From assembly GCA_017438745.1 (NCBI GenBank), contig JAFRUS010000063.1, forward strand, positions 1 to 54,126: a stretch of DNA of 54,126 bases, read 5' to 3'. A program made the position numbers and the translations under genes. The notes beneath the pieces were generated by a model that saw only the letters and a list, made by a program, of their open reading frames with translations, was not told where the DNA came from and did no database searches. This DNA is from Oscillospiraceae bacterium (lineage in GTDB: Bacteria; Bacillota; Clostridia; Oscillospirales; Ruminococcaceae). Shown piece by piece: positions 8,491 to 16,791 of the stretch (positions are counted from its first letter, which is position 1; the number at the start of each line of letters is the position of its first letter).

Positions 8491-10146
8491 ATGAATATTA
8501 ATGACAACCTGAAAAACAATGGGATAACTGATGCGGAGATCGAAGATTCCGTCTGCGAATTCGGAGATATTACTCCGGAAAGTGTGCTTGACTACGAAAT
8601 AGTTGTAGTCGGTGCCGGAGCTGCGGGAGTTCCTGCTGCAGGATGGGCTGCTGAACTTGGTGCAAAGACTGCTCTTCTTCAGAAATCCTCCACTGTTGTT
8701 TCACAGGGAAACTGCGGTTCTGCTATTATAAAGTCTCGTTCAACTGAAGCGGGTATTGCAAAGTGGATACACCATACAAACAGCCTCTGCGACTGGCGTT
8801 CGGACACAAAACAGCTGAAAGCCTATGCAGAACATTCCGAGGAAGCAATGATGTGGTTTTTAAACCGTGCCGGACTTACAAAGGAGACTGAATACGGCGA
8901 CGGAAGTAAAGTTGACAGCAATACGGAAAGTGCAAAGCTTTTAAATGACGGAGACAGACTCTGTGCATTCAGAAGTACAAGCGGCGATTTTACAGGTGTA
9001 TGGAAAGACCGTCTTACCACATACGACTACGGTGATGACCACTGTTATTTCTGGGCTCCGTGGATAGGTCCGAAGCCGCTGAATGTGGGAAATGCACTTC
9101 AGAATGCTCTCGACAGGATAATGGCATCACATGATAACCTCGAAACTTATTACTCAACACCTGCCGTTCAGCTCGTAACCGAAGGCGGAAGAGTCACAGG
9201 TGTTATCGCCAAGAACAAAGACGGTAAATACATTCGTTTCAACGCATCAAAGGCCGTGATACTTGCTACCGGTGACTACACAAACAACGCTGCAATGGTG
9301 GATCACTGGTGTCCGGATATTGCTGAATTCGACAAGAAACAGTTCGGTAAGACCGGTGACGGACATCTGCTCGCATTAAGTGCAGGTGCTGAAATGGAAC
9401 CGCTCGGTCACACAAAAATGATGCACGACTTCGACTCTGCCCTTATGTTTGAGGAGCCGTTCCTTTTCCTCAACATGAACGGTGAAAGATTTACAAACGA
9501 ATATATCGGATTTGTCTATATGGGCAACCTTATGAAATATCAGCCTTCATTCAAGGGTAAAAATCTCGACGCAGATCATAAGGACGGTTCAAAGGGCTGG
9601 TACTGTGCGATATATGACAGCGACTACACTTCGTGGAACAGGGATGAATTTGTTGACGGAATGGTGCCGCCACAGGTAATGGAGAAATTCATTCCGGGTG
9701 CGGTAGAAGATCCAAAGGGTGTATTTAAAAATCTCATCGACCTGCATCGCTGCGATACACTTGAGGAACTGGCAGATGAGCTTGGTATTCCTTACGATAA
9801 AATGAAAGCAAGTATCGACAGGTACAACGAACTCTGTGACCGTAAGTGCGACACTGATTTCGGCAAGCCGGCAAAGTACATGCATAAGATAGAAAAGGCT
9901 CCGTTCTGGGGCGCAAGAAAGCACATTCGTGTTTCTGCCGGTGTGTCAGGTGTTATAACAAACGAAAATGCACAGGCACTTAAGGCAGATGGTACTCCGA
10001 TTCCGGGTCTTTACTGTGCCGGAAACCTCGGCGGACCGTTCTACGGCGGTGCCGACTATCCTTTCCACCAGACGGGGCTTTCCCTCGGCAGATGCTACAC
10101 GTTCGGCATGATAGCTGCAAAGCATGCACTTGGTGTTCTGAAATAA
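8491..10146 (+). CDS. FAD-dependent oxidoreductase, fumarate reductase/succinate dehydrogenase flavoprotein family
   Basis: 551-residue soluble flavoprotein. After about 35 N-terminal residues the FAD fold begins with VVVGAGAAGVPAA (G41, G43, G46) and ends with the second FAD strand GLYCAGNLGGPFYGG and a QTGLSLGRC helix, the classic FAD_binding_2 arrangement. No signal peptide, haem motif or iron-sulfur motif is seen, so it is neither a flavocytochrome c nor a membrane Sdh/Frd subunit on its own. Related proteins reduce fumarate, urocanate, acrylates or ketosteroids; the substrate cannot be read here. It is monocistronic and convergent with the aminotransferase. Confidence 0.85.
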   Translation: MNINDNLKNNGITDAEIEDSVCEFGDITPESVLDYEIVVVGAGAAGVPAAGWAAELGAKTALLQKSSTVVSQGNCGSAIIKSRSTEAGIAKWIHHTNSLCDWRSDTKQLKAYAEHSEEAMMWFLNRAGLTKETEYGDGSKVDSNTESAKLLNDGDRLCAFRSTSGDFTGVWKDRLTTYDYGDDHCYFWAPWIGPKPLNVGNALQNALDRIMASHDNLETYYSTPAVQLVTEGGRVTGVIAKNKDGKYIRFNASKAVILATGDYTNNAAMVDHWCPDIAEFDKKQFGKTGDGHLLALSAGAEMEPLGHTKMMHDFDSALMFEEPFLFLNMNGERFTNEYIGFVYMGNLMKYQPSFKGKNLDADHKDGSKGWYCAIYDSDYTSWNRDEFVDGMVPPQVMEKFIPGAVEDPKGVFKNLIDLHRCDTLEELADELGIPYDKMKASIDRYNELCDRKCDTDFGKPAKYMHKIEKAPFWGARKHIRVSAGVSGVITNENAQALKADGTPIPGLYCAGNLGGPFYGGADYPFHQTGLSLGRCYTFGMIAAKHALGVLK

Positions 10147-10164
10147 AAGCTCTTTAAGGGATAC

Positions 10165-10300
10165 ACTGATTAAACCGGAAATTGTGGGACTTCGCCCCGG
10201 ACCCCGCGCTGATTTATGAATAAATCAGAAATCCGGCGAAGCGGGATTTCCGGAGGTGGGATTTGCGGGGCTTCGCCACAGACCCCCACGCTAAAACAGA
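10165..10300. repeat. Hairpin-rich interspersed repeat (doubled copy)
   Basis: Contains two copies of the ACTTCGCCCCGGACCCC / GGCTTCGCCACAGACCCC module, a GCTGATTTAT...ATAAATCAG hairpin and a GAAATCC...GGATTTCC hairpin. Relatives occur in at least eight other gaps of this window. Bases 10301-10361 add a hairpin (CAGCACCTCAGCTTAC / GTAAGCTGAGGTGCTG) followed by TTTTT, a plus-strand terminator for the flavoprotein. Confidence 0.8.
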
Positions 10301-10361
10301 ACAGCACCTCAGCTTACTCACATTCCGTAAGCTGAGGTGCTGTTTTTCGTTATATAAATAG

Positions 10362-11528
10362 TTACGCCTTCGGCATCTTTTTTCTGATGTCGTTAAGACG
10401 TTCGAGAGCACTTTCAAGTGTTTCGTTTTTCTTTGCGTAGTGAAGTCTGATATATCTGTTTTCCGGTTCCTTAAAGAAACTTGAACCCGGAACTGCACCT
10501 ACCCCTACGTATTCGGCAAGCTTTTCGCAGAAATCAAGGTCACTTTCGTAGCCGAATTCTGAAATGTCGAGAAGTATGTAGTAAGCGCCTTCAGGAACTG
10601 TATGGCTGATGCCGATGTCATCAAGTCCCTTAAGGAAAAGGTTACGTTTTTCAGTGTACTTGTCTTCGAGCCATTTATAGTAGTCATCACCGAATCGAAG
10701 TCCTGTTACCGCAGCTTCCTGAAGTGGTGCGGCTGCTCCTACTGTGAGGAAGTCGTGAACTTTCTTTACTCTGTCGATGATATGCGCAGGAGCTATTACA
10801 TAGCCAAGCCTCCAGCCGGTGATGGAATATGTCTTTGAAAGTGACGAGCAGGATATGGTTCGTTCCCACATGCCCGGAAGGCTTGCAAAATAAACGTGCT
10901 TATGCGGTGCATAAACGATGTGTTCGTACACTTCATCTGTAATTACGAATGTATCATATTTCTCGGCAAGATCAGCTATGATCTTCAGCTCGTCGTAAGT
11001 AAACACCTTGCCGCACGGATTTGACGGATTGCAGAGTATGAGCGCTTTCGGGTGCTGTCTGAAGGCATCTTCGAGCACTTCCGGATCAAAACTGAAAGCC
11101 GGCGGAACGAGCGGAACATAGATAGGTTCAGCTCCGGAAAGAATGGTGTCAGCGCCGTAGTTTTCGTAGAAAGGAGAGAAAACTATTACCTTGTCGCCCG
11201 GATCAGTAACACTCATCATTGCAGCCATCATGGCTTCAGTACTTCCGCATGTGACAACTATCTCACCGTTCGGGTCTATTTTTCTGCCCATAAAACGTGT
11301 CTGCTTTTCAGCAAGTGCCTCACGGAAATTCTGGGCACCCCATGTGATCGAATACTGATGAAAATCTTCCTTTGTAACCTCTGCAAGGCGGTCAAGGATA
11401 GCCTTCGGCGGTTCAAAATCCGGGAAACCCTGTGAAAGATTCACCGCACCGTATTTATTTGAAACTCTGGTCATACGTCTGATGACAGAGTCAGTAAAGC
11501 TTACTGTTCTTTTTGAAAGTTCTGGCAT
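10362..11528 (-). CDS. Class I/II pyridoxal-phosphate aminotransferase
   Basis: 388-residue fold-type I aminotransferase. Landmarks are NLSQGFPDFEPP near residue 35, CNPSNPCGKVFT near 165, TDEVYEHI near 200 and the PLP-lysine motif SSSLSKTYSITGWRLGY near 230, with the C-terminal RIHYAK-type arginine region (RYIRLHYAKK). The NLSQGFPDF signature resembles the YbdL/kynurenine aminotransferase group, some of which prefer methionine or aromatic amino acids. It lies downstream of the acyl-CoA ligase on the same strand, 189 bp away. Substrate is not provable from sequence; methionine/4-methylthio-2-oxobutyrate or phenylalanine are candidates given the neighbours. Confidence 0.88.
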   Translation of the reverse strand: MPELSKRTVSFTDSVIRRMTRVSNKYGAVNLSQGFPDFEPPKAILDRLAEVTKEDFHQYSITWGAQNFREALAEKQTRFMGRKIDPNGEIVVTCGSTEAMMAAMMSVTDPGDKVIVFSPFYENYGADTILSGAEPIYVPLVPPAFSFDPEVLEDAFRQHPKALILCNPSNPCGKVFTYDELKIIADLAEKYDTFVITDEVYEHIVYAPHKHVYFASLPGMWERTISCSSLSKTYSITGWRLGYVIAPAHIIDRVKKVHDFLTVGAAAPLQEAAVTGLRFGDDYYKWLEDKYTEKRNLFLKGLDDIGISHTVPEGAYYILLDISEFGYESDLDFCEKLAEYVGVGAVPGSSFFKEPENRYIRLHYAKKNETLESALERLNDIRKKMPKA

Positions 11529-11548
11529 AAAACCCTCCGTCTATAAAT

Positions 11549-11574
11549 ATGGTGTATCGGAATGATCCGGTACA
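11549..11574. other. Hairpin in the ligase-aminotransferase gap
   Basis: GGTGTATCGGA and TCCGGTACACC can pair with one mismatch, with TCTTTTTT 9 nt later on the plus strand. The remainder of 11575-11717 looks like a degraded copy of the interspersed repeat (GCGGGGACCGGAAC... AGTCCGCATCCCCC). Confidence 0.35.
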
Positions 11575-11717
11575 CCAGTTATCTTTTTTACGTAATGCTT
11601 ATCTGTATGCAGGGAGCAGACGTAACCTGTCTGATCCGCAGTGCATTATGAAATCAGTGCGGGGACCGGAACAAAGTCCGCATCCCCCATTGATCACTGA
11701 TATTTATTATACTGAAA

Positions 11718-13058
11718 TCAGATATTGTAGTCAAGGTTTCTTTCGTCGATAATTCTCTTTGACTTGTGTTCTGAACGAGTGTTGAGTCCGCCGTCCGGAT
11801 GAACAACTACCTTTGCAGGCTTAACACCGATACGTGCCTTGAGTGCTGCACTTACCTGTTCTGCAACTTCCTCATCGCTCTTTGCGTTGTCAGCGTTCTT
11901 TTCAATTTCAACTGCGTACTTGTTTGTGAAGTCCTTCTCGAAGATACGGATGAGGTATTCACCTGTGATACCGCTCTGTTCACGGATAACTGCTTCGATA
12001 TCGCTCGGGAACACATTAACGGCTGAAACTATGAACATGTCGTCCTTTCTGCCGAGGATGCTGATTCTGCCGTGTGTACGTCCGCAGCGGCACTTTGTTG
12101 TATCTATGCGGCCGATGTCGCCTGTCTTGAAACGGATGAGAGGACGTGCATGCTTGCGGAGTGTTGTGAATACAAGTTCACCTGTCTGACCCGGTTCAAG
12201 AACCTCACCTGTGTGGATGTCAACTGTTTCAACGAGAATGTGGTTTTCTGCGATGTGGAGACCGTCGTGGTATTCGCACTGTGCTGCGCAGGCACCGAAA
12301 ATATCTGAAAGTCCGTAGAAGTCAAATACTTCAGCTCCCCAGATCTCCTCGATTGCCTTTCTTGTAGCGTCGATTGAACCGCCAAGTTCACCTGCAACGA
12401 TGATCTTCTTTATGTTAAAGTCCTTCTTCGGATCATATCCTGCCTTGAGCGCCTTTTCACCGAGCTGCCATGCATATGAAGGAGATGTCCAGATTATTGT
12501 TGGCTTATATGTCTTAAGAATGAAGAGAAGTCTTTCACTTGGAAGTGTGCCGCCCCAGATACATAATGCACCGAGATTCTGAGCACCGATTACGTCAGGA
12601 TCGCCAACGTAGAGTGAGAAGTTGAGGGCGTGAACATAACGGTCATTTGGTCTCATACCGATCTGCCAGAACCAGCGGCTTTCTGTATCCTGGAATTCAT
12701 CGAAGTCCTTCTTTGTAAACGGGCTCATTGTCGGAACACCTGTTGAACCTGAAGATGTTGAAATGAATACTACATCTTCTTCCGGAACAGCTGCAAGTTC
12801 ACCGAGGAATGATCCTACACCCTGAGTGTCACGCTGTGTCTTCTTGTTGATGAACGGGAACTTTTCGATGTCCTTAAGTGTTTTGATATCTTCAGGTTTT
12901 ACGCCTGCTTCATCGAATGAACGCTTGTAGTAAGGTGCGTTGTCGTAAGCGAATTTTACGATCTCCTTAAGATCTTCAAGCTGTCTTTTTTCAAGTTCCT
13001 CACGAGGGAGTGTTTCAAGTTCCTCATTCCAGAATTTATTGTTTATATCTCTGCTCAT
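11718..13058 (-). CDS. Phenylacetate-CoA ligase family (PaaK-like) adenylate-forming enzyme
   Basis: 446 residues, the usual PaaK length. The AMP-binding P-loop STSSGSTGVPTM is near residue 105, FDFYGLSDIFG (A5-like) near 245, and KTGDIGRI with RCGRTHGRISILGRKDDMFIV near 305-345; the C-terminal domain has the family's VFPSDIE and RSEHKSKRI elements. It makes acyl-CoA from ATP and an aryl- or alkyl-acetate. In rumen bacteria this reaction starts reductive carboxylation of phenylacetate to phenylalanine. Its promoter belongs to the T(G/A)GACA set shared with the sulfur genes, hinting at a sulfur-containing acid such as 3-methylthiopropionate (inference). Confidence 0.88.
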   Translation of the reverse strand: MSRDINNKFWNEELETLPREELEKRQLEDLKEIVKFAYDNAPYYKRSFDEAGVKPEDIKTLKDIEKFPFINKKTQRDTQGVGSFLGELAAVPEEDVVFISTSSGSTGVPTMSPFTKKDFDEFQDTESRWFWQIGMRPNDRYVHALNFSLYVGDPDVIGAQNLGALCIWGGTLPSERLLFILKTYKPTIIWTSPSYAWQLGEKALKAGYDPKKDFNIKKIIVAGELGGSIDATRKAIEEIWGAEVFDFYGLSDIFGACAAQCEYHDGLHIAENHILVETVDIHTGEVLEPGQTGELVFTTLRKHARPLIRFKTGDIGRIDTTKCRCGRTHGRISILGRKDDMFIVSAVNVFPSDIEAVIREQSGITGEYLIRIFEKDFTNKYAVEIEKNADNAKSDEEVAEQVSAALKARIGVKPAKVVVHPDGGLNTRSEHKSKRIIDERNLDYNI

Positions 13059-13116
13059 TTTTTATTCCTCCGTTTTTTTATTTATCTGAGTAATTATATC
13101 TGTTTGGTATGCTTTT

Positions 13117-13145
13117 ATTATACACCAGTATTCTTCGCTTGTCCA
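13117..13145 (-). promoter_or_regulatory. Regulon promoter of the PaaK-like gene
   Basis: Minus strand GTATTGGACA with TGGACA at 13140-13145, 17-bp spacer, TATAAT at 13117-13122. GTTATAACTTCAGTTTATAAC half-sites lie just upstream (about 13158-13178). Member of the nine-promoter class. Confidence 0.75.
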
Positions 13146-13200
13146 ATACGGCGTATTTATTGTCAGTTATAAACTGAAGTTATAACTTGTTTGAGAAATT

Positions 13201-13223
13201 CAGCTCCGGAAAAGCCGGAGCTG
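13201..13223 (-). terminator. Hairpin after cysteine synthase gene
   Basis: CAGCTCCGG (13201-13209) pairs with CCGGAGCTG (13215-13223); the following minus-strand sequence GAATTTC is only weakly T-rich, so termination may be inefficient. Confidence 0.5.
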
Positions 13224-13241
13224 CTAATGCGTTGTATTGAT

Positions 13242-14153
13242 TTATTCGTAAAGCCCTGTGCTGAAATATCTGTCGCCGCGGTCGGGGAAGACTGTTACTA
13301 TGTTTCCCTTTGCTCCGCTCTTTACAAGTTTCAGGACTGCTGCCATGGCGGCACCTGATGATGAGCCGGCGATGACGCCTTCTTTGCTGGCGAGCAGTTT
13401 GGCTGTTTCGAATGCTTCGGCATCATTTATCTTTATAACATCGTCCACGAGGGACATGTCCATGGTTTCTGCAATAAAGTCGTTGCCTATACCTTTAATG
13501 TTGTAGTCGGCATGTTCGCCGCCGCCCATTGTGGAACCTACAGGATCGGCAAGGATGCCTTTGGCTGAAGGCACGTGCTCCTTGATATAGCGGAGTATGC
13601 CTGAATATGTGCCGCCGCTTCCTGCTCCGGCAACTACGTAATCTATTTTACCGTCAAGAGATTCAAATATCTCACGGCCTGTTGTTTCGTAGTGTGCAAG
13701 TGGATTGCTCTGGTTTTTGAACTGTTCGAGTGAGATTGAACCAGGTATCTGTGCCTTGATCTCCTCTGCTTTTGCAACTGCTCCCAGCATTCCGAGTTCA
13801 CGTGGTGTGTTTATAACCTCAGCGCCGAGAGCACGGAGAAGTGCCTGCTTTTCAGCAGAAAACTTTGTAGGTACGACAAAAATGATTTTGTATCCGCGGT
13901 TGAGTGCGGAAAAAGCTATACCGAGGCCAGTGTTTCCTGCGGTGGCCTCAACTATAGTGCCGCCTGGTTTCAGAACTCCGCGGCGTTCTGCGTCGTTTAT
14001 CATGTAGAGCCCGGTACGGTCCTTGACGCTTCCTGACGGATTCCAGAGTTCAAGCTTTGCAAATACATTGACGCCGTTTTCATTTACTATATTACCAAGT
14101 CTTACGAGAGGCGTGTTACCGATCAGCGCCTGCATGGAATCATAGTAGTTCAT
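13242..14153 (-). CDS. cysK: Cysteine synthase (O-acetylserine sulfhydrylase)
   Basis: 303-residue PLP fold-type II enzyme joining sulfide to O-acetylserine, or, in the reverse-transsulfuration pairing with the next gene, acting as a cystathionine beta-synthase-like MccA. NPSGSVKDRTG carries the PLP lysine (Lys44); ATAGNTGLGIAF near residue 68 is the substrate loop and GAGSGGTYSGI near 175 the phosphate loop. It begins 3 nt after the cystathionine lyase stop codon, with GGAGG in the end of that gene, so the two are translationally linked. Sits at the end of the leader-methyltransferase-lyase operon. Confidence 0.95.
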   Translation of the reverse strand: MNYYDSMQALIGNTPLVRLGNIVNENGVNVFAKLELWNPSGSVKDRTGLYMINDAERRGVLKPGGTIVEATAGNTGLGIAFSALNRGYKIIFVVPTKFSAEKQALLRALGAEVINTPRELGMLGAVAKAEEIKAQIPGSISLEQFKNQSNPLAHYETTGREIFESLDGKIDYVVAGAGSGGTYSGILRYIKEHVPSAKGILADPVGSTMGGGEHADYNIKGIGNDFIAETMDMSLVDDVIKINDAEAFETAKLLASKEGVIAGSSSGAAMAAVLKLVKSGAKGNIVTVFPDRGDRYFSTGLYE

Positions 14154-14156
14154 GGA

Positions 14157-15317
14157 TCATACCTCCGCTTTTTCAATAGCCTGTGCAAGATCTGCAAGAA
14201 TGTCATCTATCTTTTCAATACCTGTTGAAAGACGGATGAGGCCGTCGGTGATGCCGACCTGCTTACGGATATCTGCAGGGATGGATGCGTGTGTCATTGT
14301 TGAAGGGTGGCATACAAGTGACTCAACGCCGCCGAGGCTTTCAGCAAGTGAGATAAGTTCAAGACTTTCAAAGAATTTGTTGATGTCGTAGTTATCCTCA
14401 AGTTCAAATGAGATCATTACGCCGCCGTTCTTTGCCTGTCTGCGGTTGATCTCATAACCCTGGGCATCTTCAAGGCCAGGATAGTAAACCTTCTTTACAG
14501 CTTTGTGTTCACTAAGGAACTTCGCTGCCTTTTCAGCATTTTCAACGTGTCTGTCCATCCGTACTGCAAGAGTCTTGATGCCGCGGATGAGAAGGAATGA
14601 GTCGAATGGTCCGAGCACGCCGCCTGTTGAGTTCTGGATGAAAGCTATCTTCTTTGCAAGAGCTTCGGAATTAACTACTGCAAGACCTGAAACAACGTCG
14701 CTGTGTCCGCCGAGATACTTTGTAGCACTGTGAACAACGATATCTGCACCGAGTTCAAGAGGCTTCTGAAGGTAAGGTGTCATGAATGTATTGTCAACGA
14801 TAACGAGAAGATCGTGCTTGTGTGAAACTTCTGCAACTGCCTTAATATCAGTAACAGTCATAAGCGGATTTGCAGGGCTTTCGATGATAACTGCCTTTGT
14901 TTTTTCGCTTATCTGGCTTTCGTAAACTGAAAGATTTGTTGTATCGGCAATGGTGTAAGTGATGTCAAAGTGATCGAACACCTTGCTTAAAAGACGGAAT
15001 GTACCGCCGTAAACATTGCTTGAAATAAGTACGTTGTCGCCGCTGTGAAGAAGGCTGAGAACTGCTGTAAGTGCAGCCATTCCTGATGCGAACGCAAAAC
15101 CTGCATAGCCGCCTTCGAGGTCAGCGATAAGTTTTTCAAGCGCCTCACGTGTAGGATTTCCTGTACGTGAATATTCGTAGCCTCTCATTTTTCCGAGGCC
15201 GTCCTGCTTGTATGTTGATGTCTGGTAGATCGGTATATTTACCGCACCTGTTGTTTCGTCGATTGAAATTCCGCCGTGGATTACTGCTGTTTCTGCGTTT
15301 GTATATTTACTGCTCAT
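14157..15317 (-). CDS. Cystathionine gamma-lyase/gamma-synthase family enzyme (MccB/MetB/MetC-like)
   Basis: 386-residue Cys/Met metabolism PLP enzyme. EYSRTGNPTREALE near residue 48, GMAALTAVL near 79 and the PLP lysine Lys200 in VVHSATKYLGGHSDVVSG are all present, as is LIRLSTGIE near the end. The pairing lyase-cysteine synthase in one operon is the mccBA arrangement that turns homocysteine into cysteine in Firmicutes, so gamma-lyase is the favoured reading, though gamma-synthase or beta-lyase activity cannot be excluded. RBS TAAGGAG. Follows the methyltransferase on the same strand after a 178-bp gap filled with repeat hairpins. Confidence 0.9.
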   Translation of the reverse strand: MSSKYTNAETAVIHGGISIDETTGAVNIPIYQTSTYKQDGLGKMRGYEYSRTGNPTREALEKLIADLEGGYAGFAFASGMAALTAVLSLLHSGDNVLISSNVYGGTFRLLSKVFDHFDITYTIADTTNLSVYESQISEKTKAVIIESPANPLMTVTDIKAVAEVSHKHDLLVIVDNTFMTPYLQKPLELGADIVVHSATKYLGGHSDVVSGLAVVNSEALAKKIAFIQNSTGGVLGPFDSFLLIRGIKTLAVRMDRHVENAEKAAKFLSEHKAVKKVYYPGLEDAQGYEINRRQAKNGGVMISFELEDNYDINKFFESLELISLAESLGGVESLVCHPSTMTHASIPADIRKQVGITDGLIRLSTGIEKIDDILADLAQAIEKAEV

Positions 15318-15354
15318 GGTAATTTCTCCTTAATAATTAAATAATGATCTTATC

Positions 15355-15430
15355 GGAGCACCGGCTGCGCCGGTGCTCCGGAGGGGGGCGGGGCTTCGCC
15401 CCGAACCCCACGCTGATTTAGATGAAAAAT
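15355..15430. repeat. Interspersed hairpin repeat between methyltransferase and lyase genes
   Basis: An 11-bp perfect stem (15355-15365 with 15369-15379, GGAGCACCGGC) is followed by the CGGGGCTTCGCCCCG hairpin and ACCCCACGCTGATTTA. It lies inside the operon gap and could act as a processing or attenuation site. Confidence 0.75.
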
Positions 15431-15495
15431 CTGACTGGGACTCCGACTTTGAGCCGGACTCCAGTTATTGATAAAATAGTTTCCGGTACTGAGTG

Positions 15496-16392
15496 TTATT
15501 CATAATCATATCCGGATGTGTATGTTGCTGAAATAAGGCTTACGTTTTCAAAAGCCTTTAGTCCGTCCTTTCGTCCTTCGAAATATTCCTTCTGGACTTT
15601 TTCGGGCGGCATGTATCTGTCTATCTGGAAGCCCAGTGAATAGAGTGCTCGTGAGACTTCGTTGTAGTCAAATCCGCCGCGCATCACTTCGCCGAGGCCT
15701 CTTGTTATTTTTTCGAGCTTGGCTACCCTGTCCGGAAATGTTCCCGTCTTAACCGGATAGTCGAATGCAAGCTCGCTGCCCAGTGCTGAAAGTTCAGCCA
15801 TCTGTTTGAGTGTATCTGAAAATACATCGAGTGTGAGGTAGTAGGAAACTCCGAGTATACTGAAAAAAGTTTTCTTTGTCGGATCGAATCCGGAAGCCAG
15901 GAGCTTGTCGCTCATCTTTTCCTTTTCAAAATCCACCGGAACGTAGTGAACGTTCTTTCTTAATATCCATCCGAGTTTCTTTATCTTTTCAAGTTTGTAG
16001 CGCTGCGTGTCCGGATGATCGATTTCGAAGACCTCGATGTTGTCATTGTCGTTTCTGAAACCGAAAGTATCAAGGCCGGAACCGCATATGACGTACTGGA
16101 TCTTTCCGTTTTCCTCTGCAAACTCTGCAAGTCTTTTCTCCGTAAAATGTATTCTTGTAAGCGGTATCGGTGAAAAGTATTCATCAATAAATCCGCTTTT
16201 TTCTTCCCCCGTCGTCCCTTCAGGAAGACCTGCTATTTTATTTATCAGCTCTCCTGTTTTGTCATATTCATCTTTACCGAGCATGTCGTAGGCGAGATAA
16301 TCATCGTAGATCTTCTCACGTGATCTGTTCGAGTGCCATGCCCTGACAAAAGCGCATATCTTAGCTGTTACGCTTTCTCTTTTATCGACCAT
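15496..16392 (-). CDS. Class I SAM-dependent methyltransferase, leucine carboxyl methyltransferase (LCM) family
   Basis: 298 residues of the LCM/TIGR00027 family. YVICGSGLDTFGFR near residue 95 is the SAM-binding loop, EIDHPDTQRYK near 120 the acidic loop, and FSILGVSYYLT near 175 the family's post-loop strand. The substrate is unknown; family members methylate carboxylates or small acids. As first structural gene after a cysteine-rich leader and terminator, and upstream of mccB-cysK, it probably handles a sulfur metabolite or consumes SAM to make homocysteine (inference). RBS GGAGG 7 nt before ATG. Confidence 0.85.
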   Translation of the reverse strand: MVDKRESVTAKICAFVRAWHSNRSREKIYDDYLAYDMLGKDEYDKTGELINKIAGLPEGTTGEEKSGFIDEYFSPIPLTRIHFTEKRLAEFAEENGKIQYVICGSGLDTFGFRNDNDNIEVFEIDHPDTQRYKLEKIKKLGWILRKNVHYVPVDFEKEKMSDKLLASGFDPTKKTFFSILGVSYYLTLDVFSDTLKQMAELSALGSELAFDYPVKTGTFPDRVAKLEKITRGLGEVMRGGFDYNEVSRALYSLGFQIDRYMPPEKVQKEYFEGRKDGLKAFENVSLISATYTSGYDYE

Positions 16393-16429
16393 AAATACCT
16401 CCGGTTAATCTTTCTGAAGCCATAAAAAT

Positions 16430-16458
16430 AGCGTGAAATGCATATCACATTCCACGCT
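16430..16458 (-). terminator. Attenuator terminator after the cysteine-rich leader peptide
   Basis: On the minus strand AGCGTGGAATG and CATTTCACGCT form an 11-bp stem with one G:U pair and a 7-nt loop, followed by ATTTTTAT. It lies 22 nt after the leader stop codon and about 38 nt before the methyltransferase start, the position of a transcription attenuator. A small GGTC/GACC hairpin precedes it (about 16462-16475). Confidence 0.85.
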
Positions 16459-16479
16459 TGTAAGGTCATTCGACCATAT

Positions 16480-16587
16480 TTATTCTGTCGGCAACACGAA
16501 AGTGCAGCATCGCTTCATAAGAACACGGGGAATATGATGATCTGATTTATTCATGATACAACAACATATTCTTCTACAGCTTTTCAT
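16480..16587 (-). CDS. Cysteine-rich leader peptide upstream of methyltransferase operon
   Basis: 35 codons starting MKSCRRICCCIMNK, with cysteine at 4, 8, 9, 10, 27 and 28. AAGGAG lies exactly 8 nt before the ATG, as good a ribosome binding site as any large gene here. It is followed by a strong terminator and then the methyltransferase-mccB-cysK operon. The layout matches amino-acid-sensing attenuation: ribosomes stalling on the Cys run when cysteinyl-tRNA is scarce would alter folding of the terminator. A second such leader precedes metK. The peptide itself need have no function. Confidence 0.75.
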   Translation of the reverse strand: MKSCRRICCCIMNKSDHHIPRVLMKRCCTFVLPTE

Positions 16588-16622
16588 GTTTAGCACTCCT
16601 TGTTTTAATTTTTTATTTCCGC

Positions 16623-16712
16623 ACCGCAGATCCGGCAAGCCGGATCTGCGGAAGAGGGATCTGCGGTGCTTCGCCCCGGTCCCCGCGCTGATTTTTAGTA
16701 AACCAGCGCTTT
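16623..16712. repeat. Interspersed hairpin repeat in leader of methyltransferase operon
   Basis: GCAGATCCGGC...GCCGGATCTGC hairpin, then GGTGCTTCGCCCCGGTCCCCGCGCTGATTTTTAG-type modules. It lies between the promoter and the leader peptide and would be transcribed. Confidence 0.75.
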
Positions 16713-16769
16713 CTTATTAATCCTATCTGATTACTATGTTATTATAACATTGCTTATATGATTTGTCAA
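16713..16769 (-). promoter_or_regulatory. Operator-type promoter of leader-methyltransferase operon
   Basis: Minus strand TTGACA (16764-16769), 17-bp spacer, TATAAT (16741-16746), a perfect consensus. The first transcribed bases read AACATAGTAATCAGATAGGA, matching the CATA...ATAGG element found at the same place in three other promoters, a likely repressor site. Confidence 0.75.
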
Positions 16770-16791
16770 TAGGTTTTTTCTATATTTTCAA

